In this document: positions 9,033 through 17,138 of the stretch, piece by piece
How the letters are laid out: each line of letters begins with the position of its first letter
Position numbering within the stretch: position 1 is the stretch's first letter
Assembly: GCF_043678055.1 (NCBI RefSeq)
Contig: NZ_JBHEQA010000002.1
Coordinates: 744,001 to 808,000 of the forward strand
DNA: 64,000 bases
Source of the DNA: Spongiimicrobium salis
Lineage (GTDB): Bacteria > Bacteroidota > Bacteroidia > Flavobacteriales > Flavobacteriaceae
Direction: 5' to 3'
Notes under the pieces: model-generated
The model's input: the letters and a program-made list of their open reading frames with translations, nothing else
Databases searched by the model: none
What the model was told of the DNA's origin: nothing
Made by a program: the position numbers and the translations under genes

Positions 9033-10772
9033 TTACTTTAGTCTGATATCGGAAACCGAAGCTCCTGAAGGAATCATTGGAAATACGTTATCTTCTTTTT
9101 CCACGCATACTTCCAAAAAGTAAGCTTCATTGGATGCCATCATTTCGGCAACAGCGCTACGCAAGTTTTTTCGTTCTTTTACGCGCTTTGCTTTAATGTG
9201 ATAGCCTTCCGCAATTTTGACAAAATCAGGATTGGTCATTACTGTAGAAGCATAACGGCTTTCAAAAAATAGTTCTTGCCATTGACGTACCATTCCCAAA
9301 TGGTCATTATTCAACACGACAATTTTAACTGCTGTTTTATTTTGGAAAATAGTGCCTAATTCCTGAATGGTCATTTGATAGCCTCCATCGCCAATAATTG
9401 CGACGACTTCACGATCCGCTGCTCCCATTTTGGCTCCAATTGCCGCTGGTAGGGCAAAACCCATTGTTCCCAGGCCTCCAGAAGTAATATTACTTTTACT
9501 CTGCTTAAATTTTGCATAACGGCAAGCAATCATTTGATGCTGCCCTACGTCCGAAACGATTACGGCCTTATGTCCCGAAGCTTTGTTGATTTCTTCTATG
9601 ACCTCCCCCATCGTAAGTCCTTCCTTAGTGGGCGCAATATCCTTCTGAATAACCGCATCGAATTCTACCTCATATTTTTCTTTGAATTGATTATGCCAAG
9701 CCTCATGGCTATTCGCATTAAGCATCGGTAAAAGTAGTTCTAGGGTTTCTTTGGCATTTCCTAGAACGCCAACATCTACTTTTACATTTTTGTTGATTTC
9801 GGCCGGATCGATATCAAAATGAATAATTTTTGCCTGTTTGGCATAGGTATCCAGGTTGCCGGTAACACGATCATCAAAACGCATTCCTATGGCGATGAGC
9901 AGGTCACATTCGTTGGTCAATATATTGGGTCCATAATTCCCGTGCATTCCCACCATGCCCACATTAAGTGGATGATCGGTGTCCATTGCAGAAAGTCCAA
10001 GAATGGTCCAGGCAGCGGGGATTCCTGTTTTCTCCACCATCATTTTCAATTCCTCTTCTGCTTTACCCAAAATAACGCCTTGTCCAAATACAATGAACGG
10101 TTTTTTTGCCGCATTGATCAAAGCTGCAGCCGCTGTTATTTGGGCCACATCTGGAGTAGGCACTGCAGTATAGCTTCGAACACCGACACAAGCTTGATAG
10201 GAGAATTCAAAACTCTCGAATTGTGCATTCTTGGTAATATCGATCAATACAGGTCCAGGGCGTCCCGATTTCGCAATATAAAAGGCCTTTGCCATAACCT
10301 CCGGAATCTCAGAGGCTTTTGTAATTTGATAATTCCATTTGGTTACTGGGGTAGAAATACCAATAATATCGGTTTCCTGGAAGGCATCCGATCCCAATAA
10401 TGCCCTAGGAACTTGTCCTGTAATACATACCATTGGCGTAGAATCTATTTGGGCATCTGCCAATCCTGTCACCAAATTGGTAGCTCCAGGCCCAGAAGTA
10501 GCCATAGCCACACCTACCTTGCCACTGACCCTTGCGTATCCCTGTGCGGCATGGGTAGCTCCCTGTTCATGACGGGTAAGAATATGTGTTAATTGATCCT
10601 GAAATTTATATAACTCGTCATAAATGGGCATAATAGCACCTCCAGGGTATCCGTAAACCAAGTCTACTCCTTCTGCCAATAAACAATGAATTATGGCTTC
10701 GGCACCATTAATCGTTGTGCTCGCCATTGTTGTACTGTTGCCCTTTGCTTTTTTTATTGTTTCCATACTCAT
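9033..10772 (-). CDS. ilvB: Acetolactate synthase large (catalytic) subunit
   Basis: ThDP-dependent enzyme that condenses pyruvate with pyruvate or 2-oxobutanoate, 579 aa. The cofactor-activating Glu69 is in LTRHEQGATHAAQGYAR. The ThDP-Mg motif runs from GDG (461-463) to NN (488-489), with YQMTIQELG between, and the FAD-binding middle domain is intact. The first 20 residues are low-complexity and there are Met codons at 1, 3 and 16, so the true start may be a little downstream. Its 18-nt gap to ilvD shows the operon. Confidence 0.96.
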   Translation of the reverse strand: MSMETIKKAKGNSTTMASTTINGAEAIIHCLLAEGVDLVYGYPGGAIMPIYDELYKFQDQLTHILTRHEQGATHAAQGYARVSGKVGVAMATSGPGATNLVTGLADAQIDSTPMVCITGQVPRALLGSDAFQETDIIGISTPVTKWNYQITKASEIPEVMAKAFYIAKSGRPGPVLIDITKNAQFESFEFSYQACVGVRSYTAVPTPDVAQITAAAALINAAKKPFIVFGQGVILGKAEEELKMMVEKTGIPAAWTILGLSAMDTDHPLNVGMVGMHGNYGPNILTNECDLLIAIGMRFDDRVTGNLDTYAKQAKIIHFDIDPAEINKNVKVDVGVLGNAKETLELLLPMLNANSHEAWHNQFKEKYEVEFDAVIQKDIAPTKEGLTMGEVIEEINKASGHKAVIVSDVGQHQMIACRYAKFKQSKSNITSGGLGTMGFALPAAIGAKMGAADREVVAIIGDGGYQMTIQELGTIFQNKTAVKIVVLNNDHLGMVRQWQELFFESRYASTVMTNPDFVKIAEGYHIKAKRVKERKNLRSAVAEMMASNEAYFLEVCVEKEDNVFPMIPSGASVSDIRLK

Positions 10773-10790
10773 TCTTTTTAAGACATCCTC

Positions 10791-12467
10791 TTAAAATTCA
10801 TCGGTTACACATCCTTTAGAGGCCGATGAAACCGTCTTTGCATATTTGTATAAACTTCCCCTTTTTACTTTTAGTTCGGGTTTCTTCCAATGCTTTCGGC
10901 GTTCTGCCAGTTCTTCATCCGATAAAGCCACGGTGATGTTATTTTCTTCAGCATCAATAGTAATCATATCCCCATCTTCCAATAAGGCGATTGTTCCTCC
11001 ATCCTGAGCCTCTGGCGCTACATGCCCTACTACGAACCCGTGTGTGCCGCCAGAAAAACGACCATCTGTAATCAATGCTACCTCTTTTCCCAGACCTGCA
11101 CCCATAATTGCAGCAGTCGGCTTTAACATTTCGGGCATTCCCGGTCCCCCTTTAGGGCCTTCATACCGAATCACAACAACATCTCCCTTATGCACCAGGC
11201 CTTTTCCAATACCCTCATTGGCTAAAAATTCATCATCAAATACTTTCGCTGGTCCCGTAAAGTGTACTCCTTCCTTTCCTGTGATTTTTGCCACCGCACC
11301 TTCTTCGGCCAAGTTTCCATATAAAATCCGGATATGTCCTGTGGCTTTGATAGGGGCATCTAAGGGCTTTATGATTTCTTGGCCCGATGTTAAACTGGGA
11401 ACATCGGCCAAATTTTCGGCCATGGTCTTTCCTGTTATGGTCAAACAATCTCCATGCAACATTCCATTTTCGAGCATGAACTTTAATACGGCCGGGGTCC
11501 CTCCCACCCTGTGAACATCTTCCATTAAATATTTTCCACTAGGTTTTAGATCGGCTAGAAAAGGGGTGGAATCACTGATTTTCTGAAAATCATCCAAGGT
11601 AAAATCTATTGCAGCAGCCTTGGCAATTGCCAAAAAGTGTAATACCGCATTTGTAGATCCTCCCATTACCGTAATCAATCGGATGGCGTTCTCAAAAGAT
11701 TTTTTCGTAATAATGTCACTGGGCTTTATATCCTGCTCCAGTAGATGTCTTAAGGCCTTTCCTGAATTGAAGCAATCCTGTTTTTTTTCATTGCCAATTG
11801 CCGGGTTGGAAGAGTTATAAGGCATGGCCATTCCCAAGGCTTCAATGGCAGAGGCCATCGTATTGGCCGTATACATTCCGCCACAAGCGCCCGCACCTGG
11901 GCAAGCGTTTTGAATAACGCTTTTATAATCTTCCTCATTAATACTTCCTGCTACTTTTTCCCCCCAAGCCTCAAAAGCGGAAACTACATCTAATTTTTTA
12001 TCCTTGAAGCAACCCGAGGCAATGGTTCCTCCATATACAAGAACAGAAGGTCTATCCAATCGGATCATAGCCATAAGGGCTCCTGGCATATTTTTATCAC
12101 AACCAACTACAGTCACCAACCCATCGTAATTCATAGCCTGTACCACGGTTTCCATAGAATCTGCAATGATATCCCTGGAAGGCAATGAATAGCGCATACC
12201 ATAGGTTCCCATTGAAATTCCGTCACTTACCCCAATAGTATTAAACACTAAACCTACTAGGTTTTCTTCTTGTATTCCTCGTTTTACTTCTTGGGCCAAA
12301 TCATTCAAATGCATATTACAAGGATTTCCCTCATAACCTGTACTCCCGATACCAATAAGCGGCTTTTTTAAATCTTCTTCGCTTAACCCAATGGCATGGA
12401 GCATGGCTTGTGCCGCAGGTTGTGTTGGGTCTTGTGTAACGTTTTTACTGTATTTATTTAATTTCAT
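10791..12467 (-). CDS. ilvD: Dihydroxy-acid dehydratase
   Basis: Iron-sulfur dehydratase that makes the 2-oxo acids of valine and isoleucine, 558 aa. Three Cys of the cluster site are visible: Cys50 in NPCNMH, Cys123 in GCDKNMPG and Cys195 in GAGACGGMYTANTM, the pattern of the [2Fe-2S] type. It is the first structural gene of the operon. The start ATG at 12467 lies about 220 nt downstream of the attenuator terminator. Confidence 0.97.
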   Translation of the reverse strand: MKLNKYSKNVTQDPTQPAAQAMLHAIGLSEEDLKKPLIGIGSTGYEGNPCNMHLNDLAQEVKRGIQEENLVGLVFNTIGVSDGISMGTYGMRYSLPSRDIIADSMETVVQAMNYDGLVTVVGCDKNMPGALMAMIRLDRPSVLVYGGTIASGCFKDKKLDVVSAFEAWGEKVAGSINEEDYKSVIQNACPGAGACGGMYTANTMASAIEALGMAMPYNSSNPAIGNEKKQDCFNSGKALRHLLEQDIKPSDIITKKSFENAIRLITVMGGSTNAVLHFLAIAKAAAIDFTLDDFQKISDSTPFLADLKPSGKYLMEDVHRVGGTPAVLKFMLENGMLHGDCLTITGKTMAENLADVPSLTSGQEIIKPLDAPIKATGHIRILYGNLAEEGAVAKITGKEGVHFTGPAKVFDDEFLANEGIGKGLVHKGDVVVIRYEGPKGGPGMPEMLKPTAAIMGAGLGKEVALITDGRFSGGTHGFVVGHVAPEAQDGGTIALLEDGDMITIDAEENNITVALSDEELAERRKHWKKPELKVKRGSLYKYAKTVSSASKGCVTDEF

Positions 12468-12688
12468 TAAATGATTTTCTTAATTTCTTTAATTCTGTTA
12501 CATAAAATTGGTCAATCAAAGATATATCTTTCACATACCCTAAATTTTTAACATTCAGGACAAGTCTAAATTCAATAATCACAATATCTATTTAATATAT
12601 TGATTATCAGTATTTTAAATTGCAAAACTATATCATATCCAATTGTATCAACTAAATTCAATATTTCATTATTCTCAATTTAGGCCAT
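12468..12688 (-). other. Untranslated region between attenuator and ilvD
   Basis: An AT-rich leader segment of about 220 nt with no gene. Two near-copies of ATTGAATTTAG lie in it (complement around 12566-12577 and 12650-12662), about 85 nt apart. I see no convincing promoter or riboswitch fold. It would be read only when the attenuator is passed. Confidence 0.4.
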
Positions 12689-12727
12689 AAAAAAAGCCTG
12701 TATCATTATCTTCTGATACAGGCTTTT
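12689..12727 (-). terminator. Attenuator terminator of the ilv operon
   Basis: On the minus strand a perfect 14-bp stem (AAAAGCCTGTATCA and its complement, loop GAAGATAA) is followed by seven T. It stands 20 nt after the stop of the Ile/Val leader peptide and before ilvD, so it is read as the conditional terminator. On the plus strand no T-run follows the stem. Confidence 0.9.
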
Positions 12728-12745
12728 AAAATCAATATAAGTCCA

Positions 12746-12769
12746 TATCATTCCTGTTGAGGAATAATA
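12746..12769 (-). promoter_or_regulatory. Pause hairpin (1:2) of the ilv attenuator; antiterminator arm included
   Basis: On the minus strand TATTATTCCT pairs with AGGAATGATA (10 bp, one G-T wobble) around a CAAC loop. The hairpin covers the three last Ile codons, Pro and the stop of the leader peptide. Its 3' arm continues into TGATATGG (12743-12750), which can instead pair with CTGTATCA of the terminator's 5' arm (12714-12721; 8 bp with two wobbles). A ribosome stalled on the Ile codons would free that arm and form the antiterminator. Confidence 0.75.
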
Positions 12770-12804
12770 ATGACCACAATATTGGTATTGCTTTTGATTT
12801 TCAT
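12748..12804 (-). CDS. ilv operon leader peptide (attenuator)
   Basis: A leader peptide of 18 residues, MKIKSNTNIVVIIIPQQE. Residues 9-14 are six consecutive branched-chain codons (ATT GTG GTC ATT ATT ATT). It is followed by mutually exclusive hairpins and a terminator ahead of ilvD. This is the classical layout of ribosome-mediated attenuation: scarce charged tRNA-Ile or tRNA-Val would stall the ribosome and allow read-through. There are no leucine codons, so control should respond to Ile and Val rather than Leu. The gene is not detectable by ORF length and rests on its context. Confidence 0.88.
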   Translation of the reverse strand: MKIKSNTNIVVIIIPQQE

Positions 12805-12809
12805 AGGTA

Positions 12810-12840
12810 CAATACTAGCTAAAAATTAAATACCTTCAAA
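12810..12840 (-). promoter_or_regulatory. Promoter of the ilv operon (Bacteroidota type)
   Basis: On the minus strand TTTG (12837-12840), a 19-nt spacer and TAGTATTG (12810-12817; consensus TAnnTTTG, one mismatch). It lies between the pxpC stop and the leader peptide. The -7 box ends only 5 nt before the leader ATG, so the transcript would start at or next to that ATG. Confidence 0.6.
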
Positions 12841-12844
12841 AAAA

Positions 12845-13699
12845 TTATGTGATTTCTCCATTAACATCACTAAACTTAATGCTATCCCCTGCTCTTTTTT
12901 GCGCCAAAATGGCAATAGCACGGGCAGACAATTGCAAAATACGCGGATAACCTCCCGTGGTCTGCCCATCCTTCATGAGGGCAATCAATTTGCCTTTGGG
13001 GGTAAGTTGTATTGTTCCCGGCAATGTTGCAGAAGTAAGAATGGCATGTTTATGTGGCGTTATGGTTTCTTCTATTTGATACGCCATACGGTTATTTTCT
13101 TTGGCAACGGAAAAATCCCTGCTAAACAATTCTTCCAATTGCTGTTCTGACAAAAGTCCGTATTCCGGACCTTTGCTCACCTCCAAAACTTGTTCTTCAA
13201 GGAAATTCAAATCTTCTGGAAGTTGCAATTTCGGTTTATGAAAAATACAGCGATCATAGCGCAAACTTTCCTGTCCTTTAAGACATCTATTCGGCGTAAT
13301 GGGGTTATAAAATGACCTACTGCCCAATATAACGGTAGTTTGAAATCCGCCCTTAACGGCCAAATACCCTCTAAACCCTTTAAGCAGTTTGCCATAAGAC
13401 AGAATATCACCTTTTTCGATTTTATAACATTCATAATTCCGTATGGGGCGATTATTCAGTGTTGCCGATAATTCAGCCCCTCCCAGGCAGATGTAAGTAT
13501 CTTCTTTGAACTCAAGGATAGGCCCTGTCATGGTAATTTCCAAAACTGCAGCATCCATTGTATTCCCCAAAATGGCATTAATGGCCTTTGCAGATATCTC
13601 ATCCATGGCCCCGGAAATGGGTACTCCATTATTTCGATAATGAAACCTTCCCGTATCCTGAACCGTGGTAAAAAAACCTGATTTTAGTAGTTTAAGCAT
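12845..13699 (-). CDS. pxpC: 5-oxoprolinase subunit C (biotin-dependent carboxyltransferase-like, KipA/YbgK)
   Basis: 284 aa of the KipA/YbgK family, homologous to a carboxyltransferase half of urea amidolyase. With PxpA and PxpB it forms the ATP-dependent prokaryotic 5-oxoprolinase that turns pyroglutamate into glutamate. Seen are the family opening GFFTTVQDTGRFHYRNNGVPISGAMD, broken here after the first 20 residues in the usual way (GFFTTVQDTGR then GVPISGAMD), and the C-terminal MKDGQTTGGYPRI. It overlaps pxpB by 8 nt. It is somewhat shorter than many PxpC (about 300-330 aa). Confidence 0.92.
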   Translation of the reverse strand: MLKLLKSGFFTTVQDTGRFHYRNNGVPISGAMDEISAKAINAILGNTMDAAVLEITMTGPILEFKEDTYICLGGAELSATLNNRPIRNYECYKIEKGDILSYGKLLKGFRGYLAVKGGFQTTVILGSRSFYNPITPNRCLKGQESLRYDRCIFHKPKLQLPEDLNFLEEQVLEVSKGPEYGLLSEQQLEELFSRDFSVAKENNRMAYQIEETITPHKHAILTSATLPGTIQLTPKGKLIALMKDGQTTGGYPRILQLSARAIAILAQKRAGDSIKFSDVNGEIT

Positions 13700-14429
13700 C
13701 CAGTTCTTGTTTTTCTAATTTAAAAACACCCACTTCATTTTCAATCTTATAAAGGTCATATTCCGCTTTGGAAATTGCATAGAACTGAATTTTATCTCCC
13801 ATTCCAACAAAACAAGGAGGGTCATTTTCTACATTAAAAATGGTCACGGGACAGTTCCCTATGATATTCCACCCTCCTGGGGATTCTTGGGGATAAATTC
13901 CTGTTTGCCGGCTAGCAAGGCCAACCGCACCTTGTGGAACTTTTAATCTAGGGGTTTCTTTTCTCGAGATTTCCAAAGCTTTGGGCAAGCCTCCCAAATA
14001 CATGAATCCTGGTAAAAAACCAATACCGTAGACCGTGTACTGCTGAGCGGTATGTAGTGCTATAATTTTATCTATGGTATGTCCTAAATGCCCGGCAACC
14101 TCTTCCAAATCCATTCCAAAATCCGTATCATAACAAACCGGCAATCTCCAGAGGTATCTTTGGGCCAATGACACATTTTTAATCTCTGCATACCATTTAA
14201 AAACGTTACGCTCCAAGCTTTTAAAATCAATAGGCTCCTTAAGCGCTACAAGGGTGATGGAATTATAGGATGGAATACATTCCCAAAGCGCCATATCCAA
14301 GCAGTTCTTTTTTAAATGATGTTCAAATTGGAGGATATCATTAAGTATTGCCTCGTTCACTTCATTGGGCCATTCTATTAAAATAGCTTGCTTCCCAAAG
14401 GGTTTTATAGAAACCGAAAATGTATTCAT
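13692..14429 (-). CDS. pxpB: 5-oxoprolinase subunit B (KipI/YbgJ family)
   Basis: 245 aa of the allophanate hydrolase subunit 1 type. Family marks are VCYDTDFGMDLEEVA, YGIGFLPGFMYLGGLP and RLKVPQGAVGLASRQTGIYP. The ends overlap both neighbours (4 nt with pxpA, 8 nt with pxpC), which suggests translational coupling and complex formation. In Bacillus the homologue KipI also inhibits the sporulation kinase KinA, but no such kinase role is expected here. Confidence 0.93.
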   Translation of the reverse strand: MNTFSVSIKPFGKQAILIEWPNEVNEAILNDILQFEHHLKKNCLDMALWECIPSYNSITLVALKEPIDFKSLERNVFKWYAEIKNVSLAQRYLWRLPVCYDTDFGMDLEEVAGHLGHTIDKIIALHTAQQYTVYGIGFLPGFMYLGGLPKALEISRKETPRLKVPQGAVGLASRQTGIYPQESPGGWNIIGNCPVTIFNVENDPPCFVGMGDKIQFYAISKAEYDLYKIENEVGVFKLEKQELDA

Positions 14430-15163
14430 TTACTGATAGCGATATTATGTAAGGATAATCTTTCCGTAAGATACATTAATATTTCCAAAGCAGTTGGTGT
14501 ATCTCCATGGATACAGAACGTATCTGCTAAGATTTCAATTTTTTCTCCTGTCAGTACGGTTACTTTGGAGGTATTGGCCATGTTTACGAGATGCCATAAT
14601 ACTTCTTCTGGATCATGAACCATCGCATGGGGCTGTTTTCTGGAAACCAAACTCAAATCTGCATTGTAATTCCGATCGCCAAAAGCTTCCCACTTAATCT
14701 TAAAGCCCTGTTCAATAGTCAAATCTGCAATAATGGAGTTAAAGGGAACGTACAAATAGGTATTTTGTTTATAAGGATGAATGGCTTCTAAAAAATGTTG
14801 GGCCCTAACCCTATCTTTGGCCACATCATTATATAAGGCCCCATGAGGTTTTATATGATGGAGCAAGCCACCTTGATTCTCCAAAGCCTCCATGAAATCT
14901 AACATCTGCGATCTAAGACTCTTGAGCAATGCATCTTTTGTTATAGGCATAGAAACTCTGCCAAAGTTTTCCTTATCAGGATACGAAGGATGCGCCCCGA
15001 TTTTTACGCGCTGCTCTTTAGCCAATTGTATGACCTCTTCCATGCTATTGCGATCTCCTGCATGACCTCCACAGGCGATGTTACAGGAGGATATAAGAGG
15101 TAATAACTGTGTTTCGTTCCCTATTCCCTCTCCTACATCGCAATTGATATCAATATATTTCAT
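14426..15163 (-). CDS. pxpA: 5-oxoprolinase subunit A (LamB/YcsF family)
   Basis: 245 aa of the LamB/YcsF family, the metal-dependent hydrolase-like subunit of 5-oxoprolinase. The signature DINCDVGEG at the start, SCNIACGGHAGD, IGAHPSYPDKENFGR and HIKPHGALYN are all present. Its start codon directly abuts the stop of the upstream Nramp-like gene (15163/15164), and its end overlaps pxpB. The order transporter-pxpA-pxpB-pxpC parallels the Bacillus ycsF-ycsG-kip cluster. Confidence 0.95.
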   Translation of the reverse strand: MKYIDINCDVGEGIGNETQLLPLISSCNIACGGHAGDRNSMEEVIQLAKEQRVKIGAHPSYPDKENFGRVSMPITKDALLKSLRSQMLDFMEALENQGGLLHHIKPHGALYNDVAKDRVRAQHFLEAIHPYKQNTYLYVPFNSIIADLTIEQGFKIKWEAFGDRNYNADLSLVSRKQPHAMVHDPEEVLWHLVNMANTSKVTVLTGEKIEILADTFCIHGDTPTALEILMYLTERLSLHNIAISK

Positions 15164-16435
15164 TTAAACCAGTCCAATTACTTTTAAAATACTTTTAATG
15201 CCCAGGATAAAGGACAATACAATGATTACGATTCCCATAATATTCTGTGTGAGGGTATTTTTATAAGCCCCCATTACCGATACCCTATTTACTACCCAGA
15301 AAAGAAAAATGGCAATTAAAGGTAAAAGAATACCATTGGCAATTTGCGCAAACTGTATGATGGTAATGGGCTTAATATCGAAAGAAAGAAAAAATACGCC
15401 CAATCCAAGTATGATCATCCATACTATTTTAAATTTTATATCCTTTAAGCCGGCATTCCAGCCAAAACAACTATTGACCACATACGCTGCCGCAAGGGGA
15501 GCAGTGATTGCAGAAGTGATTCCCGCAGCAAATAGGCCTATTCCCATAAAGTAAGTGGCACTATTGCCATATAAAGGTTCCAAACCCTTGGCCAAATCCA
15601 ACACACCAGATACACCTTCAGCGGGAATCGTGGAAGCCGCAATAATAATGGTCATAGAAACGAGCCCTCCTAAGCCTATGGCCACAAAAGTATCTCGTTT
15701 AGCTGTTTTAAGGTCCTTCTCCCCTTTCCATTTTTCACTGACCAAAGAGGCATGTAAGAATAGATTGTATGGAACGACCGTAGTTCCCACCAAGGCAATA
15801 ATGGTAAGTAAACTCTCTTTGGGCATAGAGGGAATCAATAAGCCTTTGGCAACTTCCAAAAGGTTGGGTTGGGTGATAACTGCGGTCAGCACAAAGGAAA
15901 GGCTCATAATTAGAACCAAGGATACCAATACTTTTTCCAAAGCTTTATAATTGCCCAAGTACAGTAGACCAAAGGCAATTGCACCAATAATCAATGGATA
16001 AAAGGAAGTGTATTCCGCACCAAATAAGGCTTCCATTCCCAAACTTGCACCTCCAATATTACCAGCCTCATAGGCTGCATTGCCTATTACAATGGCTCCC
16101 AGAATAATTCCTATAACAATATAACGTACCCAAGATGTTTGTATTTCGGCCTTAATAACATCCGCCAATCCTCTTTGTGTGATAATACCAAGACGGGCAG
16201 ACATTTCTTGTAATACTATGGTAGCAATAACGGAAAGTAACATGGCCCATAATAATGCATACCCAAAGGTAACACCTGCAAGGGTACATGCCGTAACGGT
16301 ACCCGGACCTATAAAAGCGGCAGCGACCAAGACGCCCGGCCCTATTTTTTTAAACATGATATTCTTTTCAGCTCGTTTGTATTCCTTATCGTTCCCAAAA
16401 TTGTCCTTTACCCTTACTCCTATACTATGTATCAT
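15164..16435 (-). CDS. Divergent Nramp-family membrane transporter of the pxp operon (YcsG-like)
   Basis: 423 aa with about 11 hydrophobic segments. The Nramp fold is recognisable, but both metal-site signatures are changed. TM1 reads GPGT (residues 43-46) instead of DPGN. TM6 reads VVPYN (220-224) instead of the usual MPHN, so the metal-binding Asp, Asn and Met are missing. The likely cargo is therefore not a soft transition metal. Proximity to pxpABC suggests a role in the same pathway, possibly uptake of pyroglutamate or of an ion needed by the enzyme; this is inference. The first 26 residues are charged and unlike family N-termini; the Met at 16357 (MFKKIGPG) is a good alternative start. 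Confidence 0.85.
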   Translation of the reverse strand: MIHSIGVRVKDNFGNDKEYKRAEKNIMFKKIGPGVLVAAAFIGPGTVTACTLAGVTFGYALLWAMLLSVIATIVLQEMSARLGIITQRGLADVIKAEIQTSWVRYIVIGIILGAIVIGNAAYEAGNIGGASLGMEALFGAEYTSFYPLIIGAIAFGLLYLGNYKALEKVLVSLVLIMSLSFVLTAVITQPNLLEVAKGLLIPSMPKESLLTIIALVGTTVVPYNLFLHASLVSEKWKGEKDLKTAKRDTFVAIGLGGLVSMTIIIAASTIPAEGVSGVLDLAKGLEPLYGNSATYFMGIGLFAAGITSAITAPLAAAYVVNSCFGWNAGLKDIKFKIVWMIILGLGVFFLSFDIKPITIIQFAQIANGILLPLIAIFLFWVVNRVSVMGAYKNTLTQNIMGIVIIVLSFILGIKSILKVIGLV

Positions 16436-16532
16436 AAGGGAAATGGTTCATTTGAGCTTTGTAAATATAATGGGTTAGGAATTAATTATGTGTTTTATGG
16501 GGATTAAATAGGTGGATATTGGGCATTTTTTG

Positions 16533-16567
16533 TGCAGTTCATCTAAAAAAATGCAGTTCATCTAAAA
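16533..16567. repeat. Two 16-bp direct repeats upstream of the 16.65 kb gene
   Basis: TGCAGTTCATCTAAAA occurs at 16533-16548 and 16552-16567, separated by three A (period 19 bp). It lies in the divergent gap between the Nramp-like operon and the next plus-strand gene. A two-site operator is possible; so is a simple slippage duplication. Confidence 0.75.
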
Positions 16568-16650
16568 GTGGGGGTCCATACATCGATAATATATAATATT
16601 CTAAAAAATACACGGTTATAATAATCCCAAATCAAAAATTAACCTACCTA

Positions 16651-17094
16651 ATGACCTGTTTAGAATGTAACAAAACGCTAAGCTATATCGACCACAGAAA
16701 CTCCATGGACAACCTTGGAGTGGAGCTGTGCAAACAGCACCAAGATCGACTCGAAAAGCTAGTTGAAACCAACAATACGCCCATTGAAGCTATACAATTG
16801 TATTATAGTTTAAAAGAAGTGGGGGTAAATCCAATGTTAGAATGGTGGGACGGCAATAGATTTATAGATATTGCCATCTCAAGGGTAAAGCTCAATATTG
16901 ATATTGACGCCGAATACCATATGATTACCCATGAACAAGCAATAAATGACCTAGAAGAGGCCATGCATTCCTTTAAAAATGGGTTCACCACCATTAGAAT
17001 TCCACATGACCTTATAAAATATCACCTTAAAGAAACGGTAAGAAACATCTTAGGCATCATGGAAGGCCTAAAAGCGAATATCAAAGTTATTTGA
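16651..17094 (+). CDS. Small putative PD-(D/E)XK nuclease-like protein with N-terminal Zn motif
   Basis: 147 aa, not recognised as a named family. The N-terminus has C3-x2-C6 and C27-x2-H30, a likely zinc ribbon. The C-terminal half (about residues 62-135) has the strand pattern WWDGNRFIDIAI, KLNIDIDAEYH, then a helix with Q96 and D100 and the strand TTIRIP. It resembles the VSR/DUF559 nuclease fold (Asp73, Asp84 and Asp86 as candidate acidic residues). The canonical ExK lysine is not clear, so activity is uncertain. The next gene follows 44 nt later. Confidence 0.7.
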   Translation: MTCLECNKTLSYIDHRNSMDNLGVELCKQHQDRLEKLVETNNTPIEAIQLYYSLKEVGVNPMLEWWDGNRFIDIAISRVKLNIDIDAEYHMITHEQAINDLEEAMHSFKNGFTTIRIPHDLIKYHLKETVRNILGIMEGLKANIKVI

Positions 17095-17138
17095 TACCGA
17101 GAATACATAAAAAGATTTTAACCTAAACTACTTATGCA

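Noticed and set aside
9819..10400. Long antisense frame of 193 codons across ilvB, and the similar one at 1143-1802 across the GH5 gene
   Set aside because: They lie fully inside well-supported genes, have no family features, and their composition is that of a reverse-strand shadow.
12770..12829. Plus-strand 19-codon frame very rich in Ile and Leu (MTTILVLLLIFIGTILAKN) over the ilv attenuator
   Set aside because: It is the antisense of the true leader peptide. The terminator with its T-run, the promoter and ilvD are all on the minus strand, and no plus-strand gene follows.
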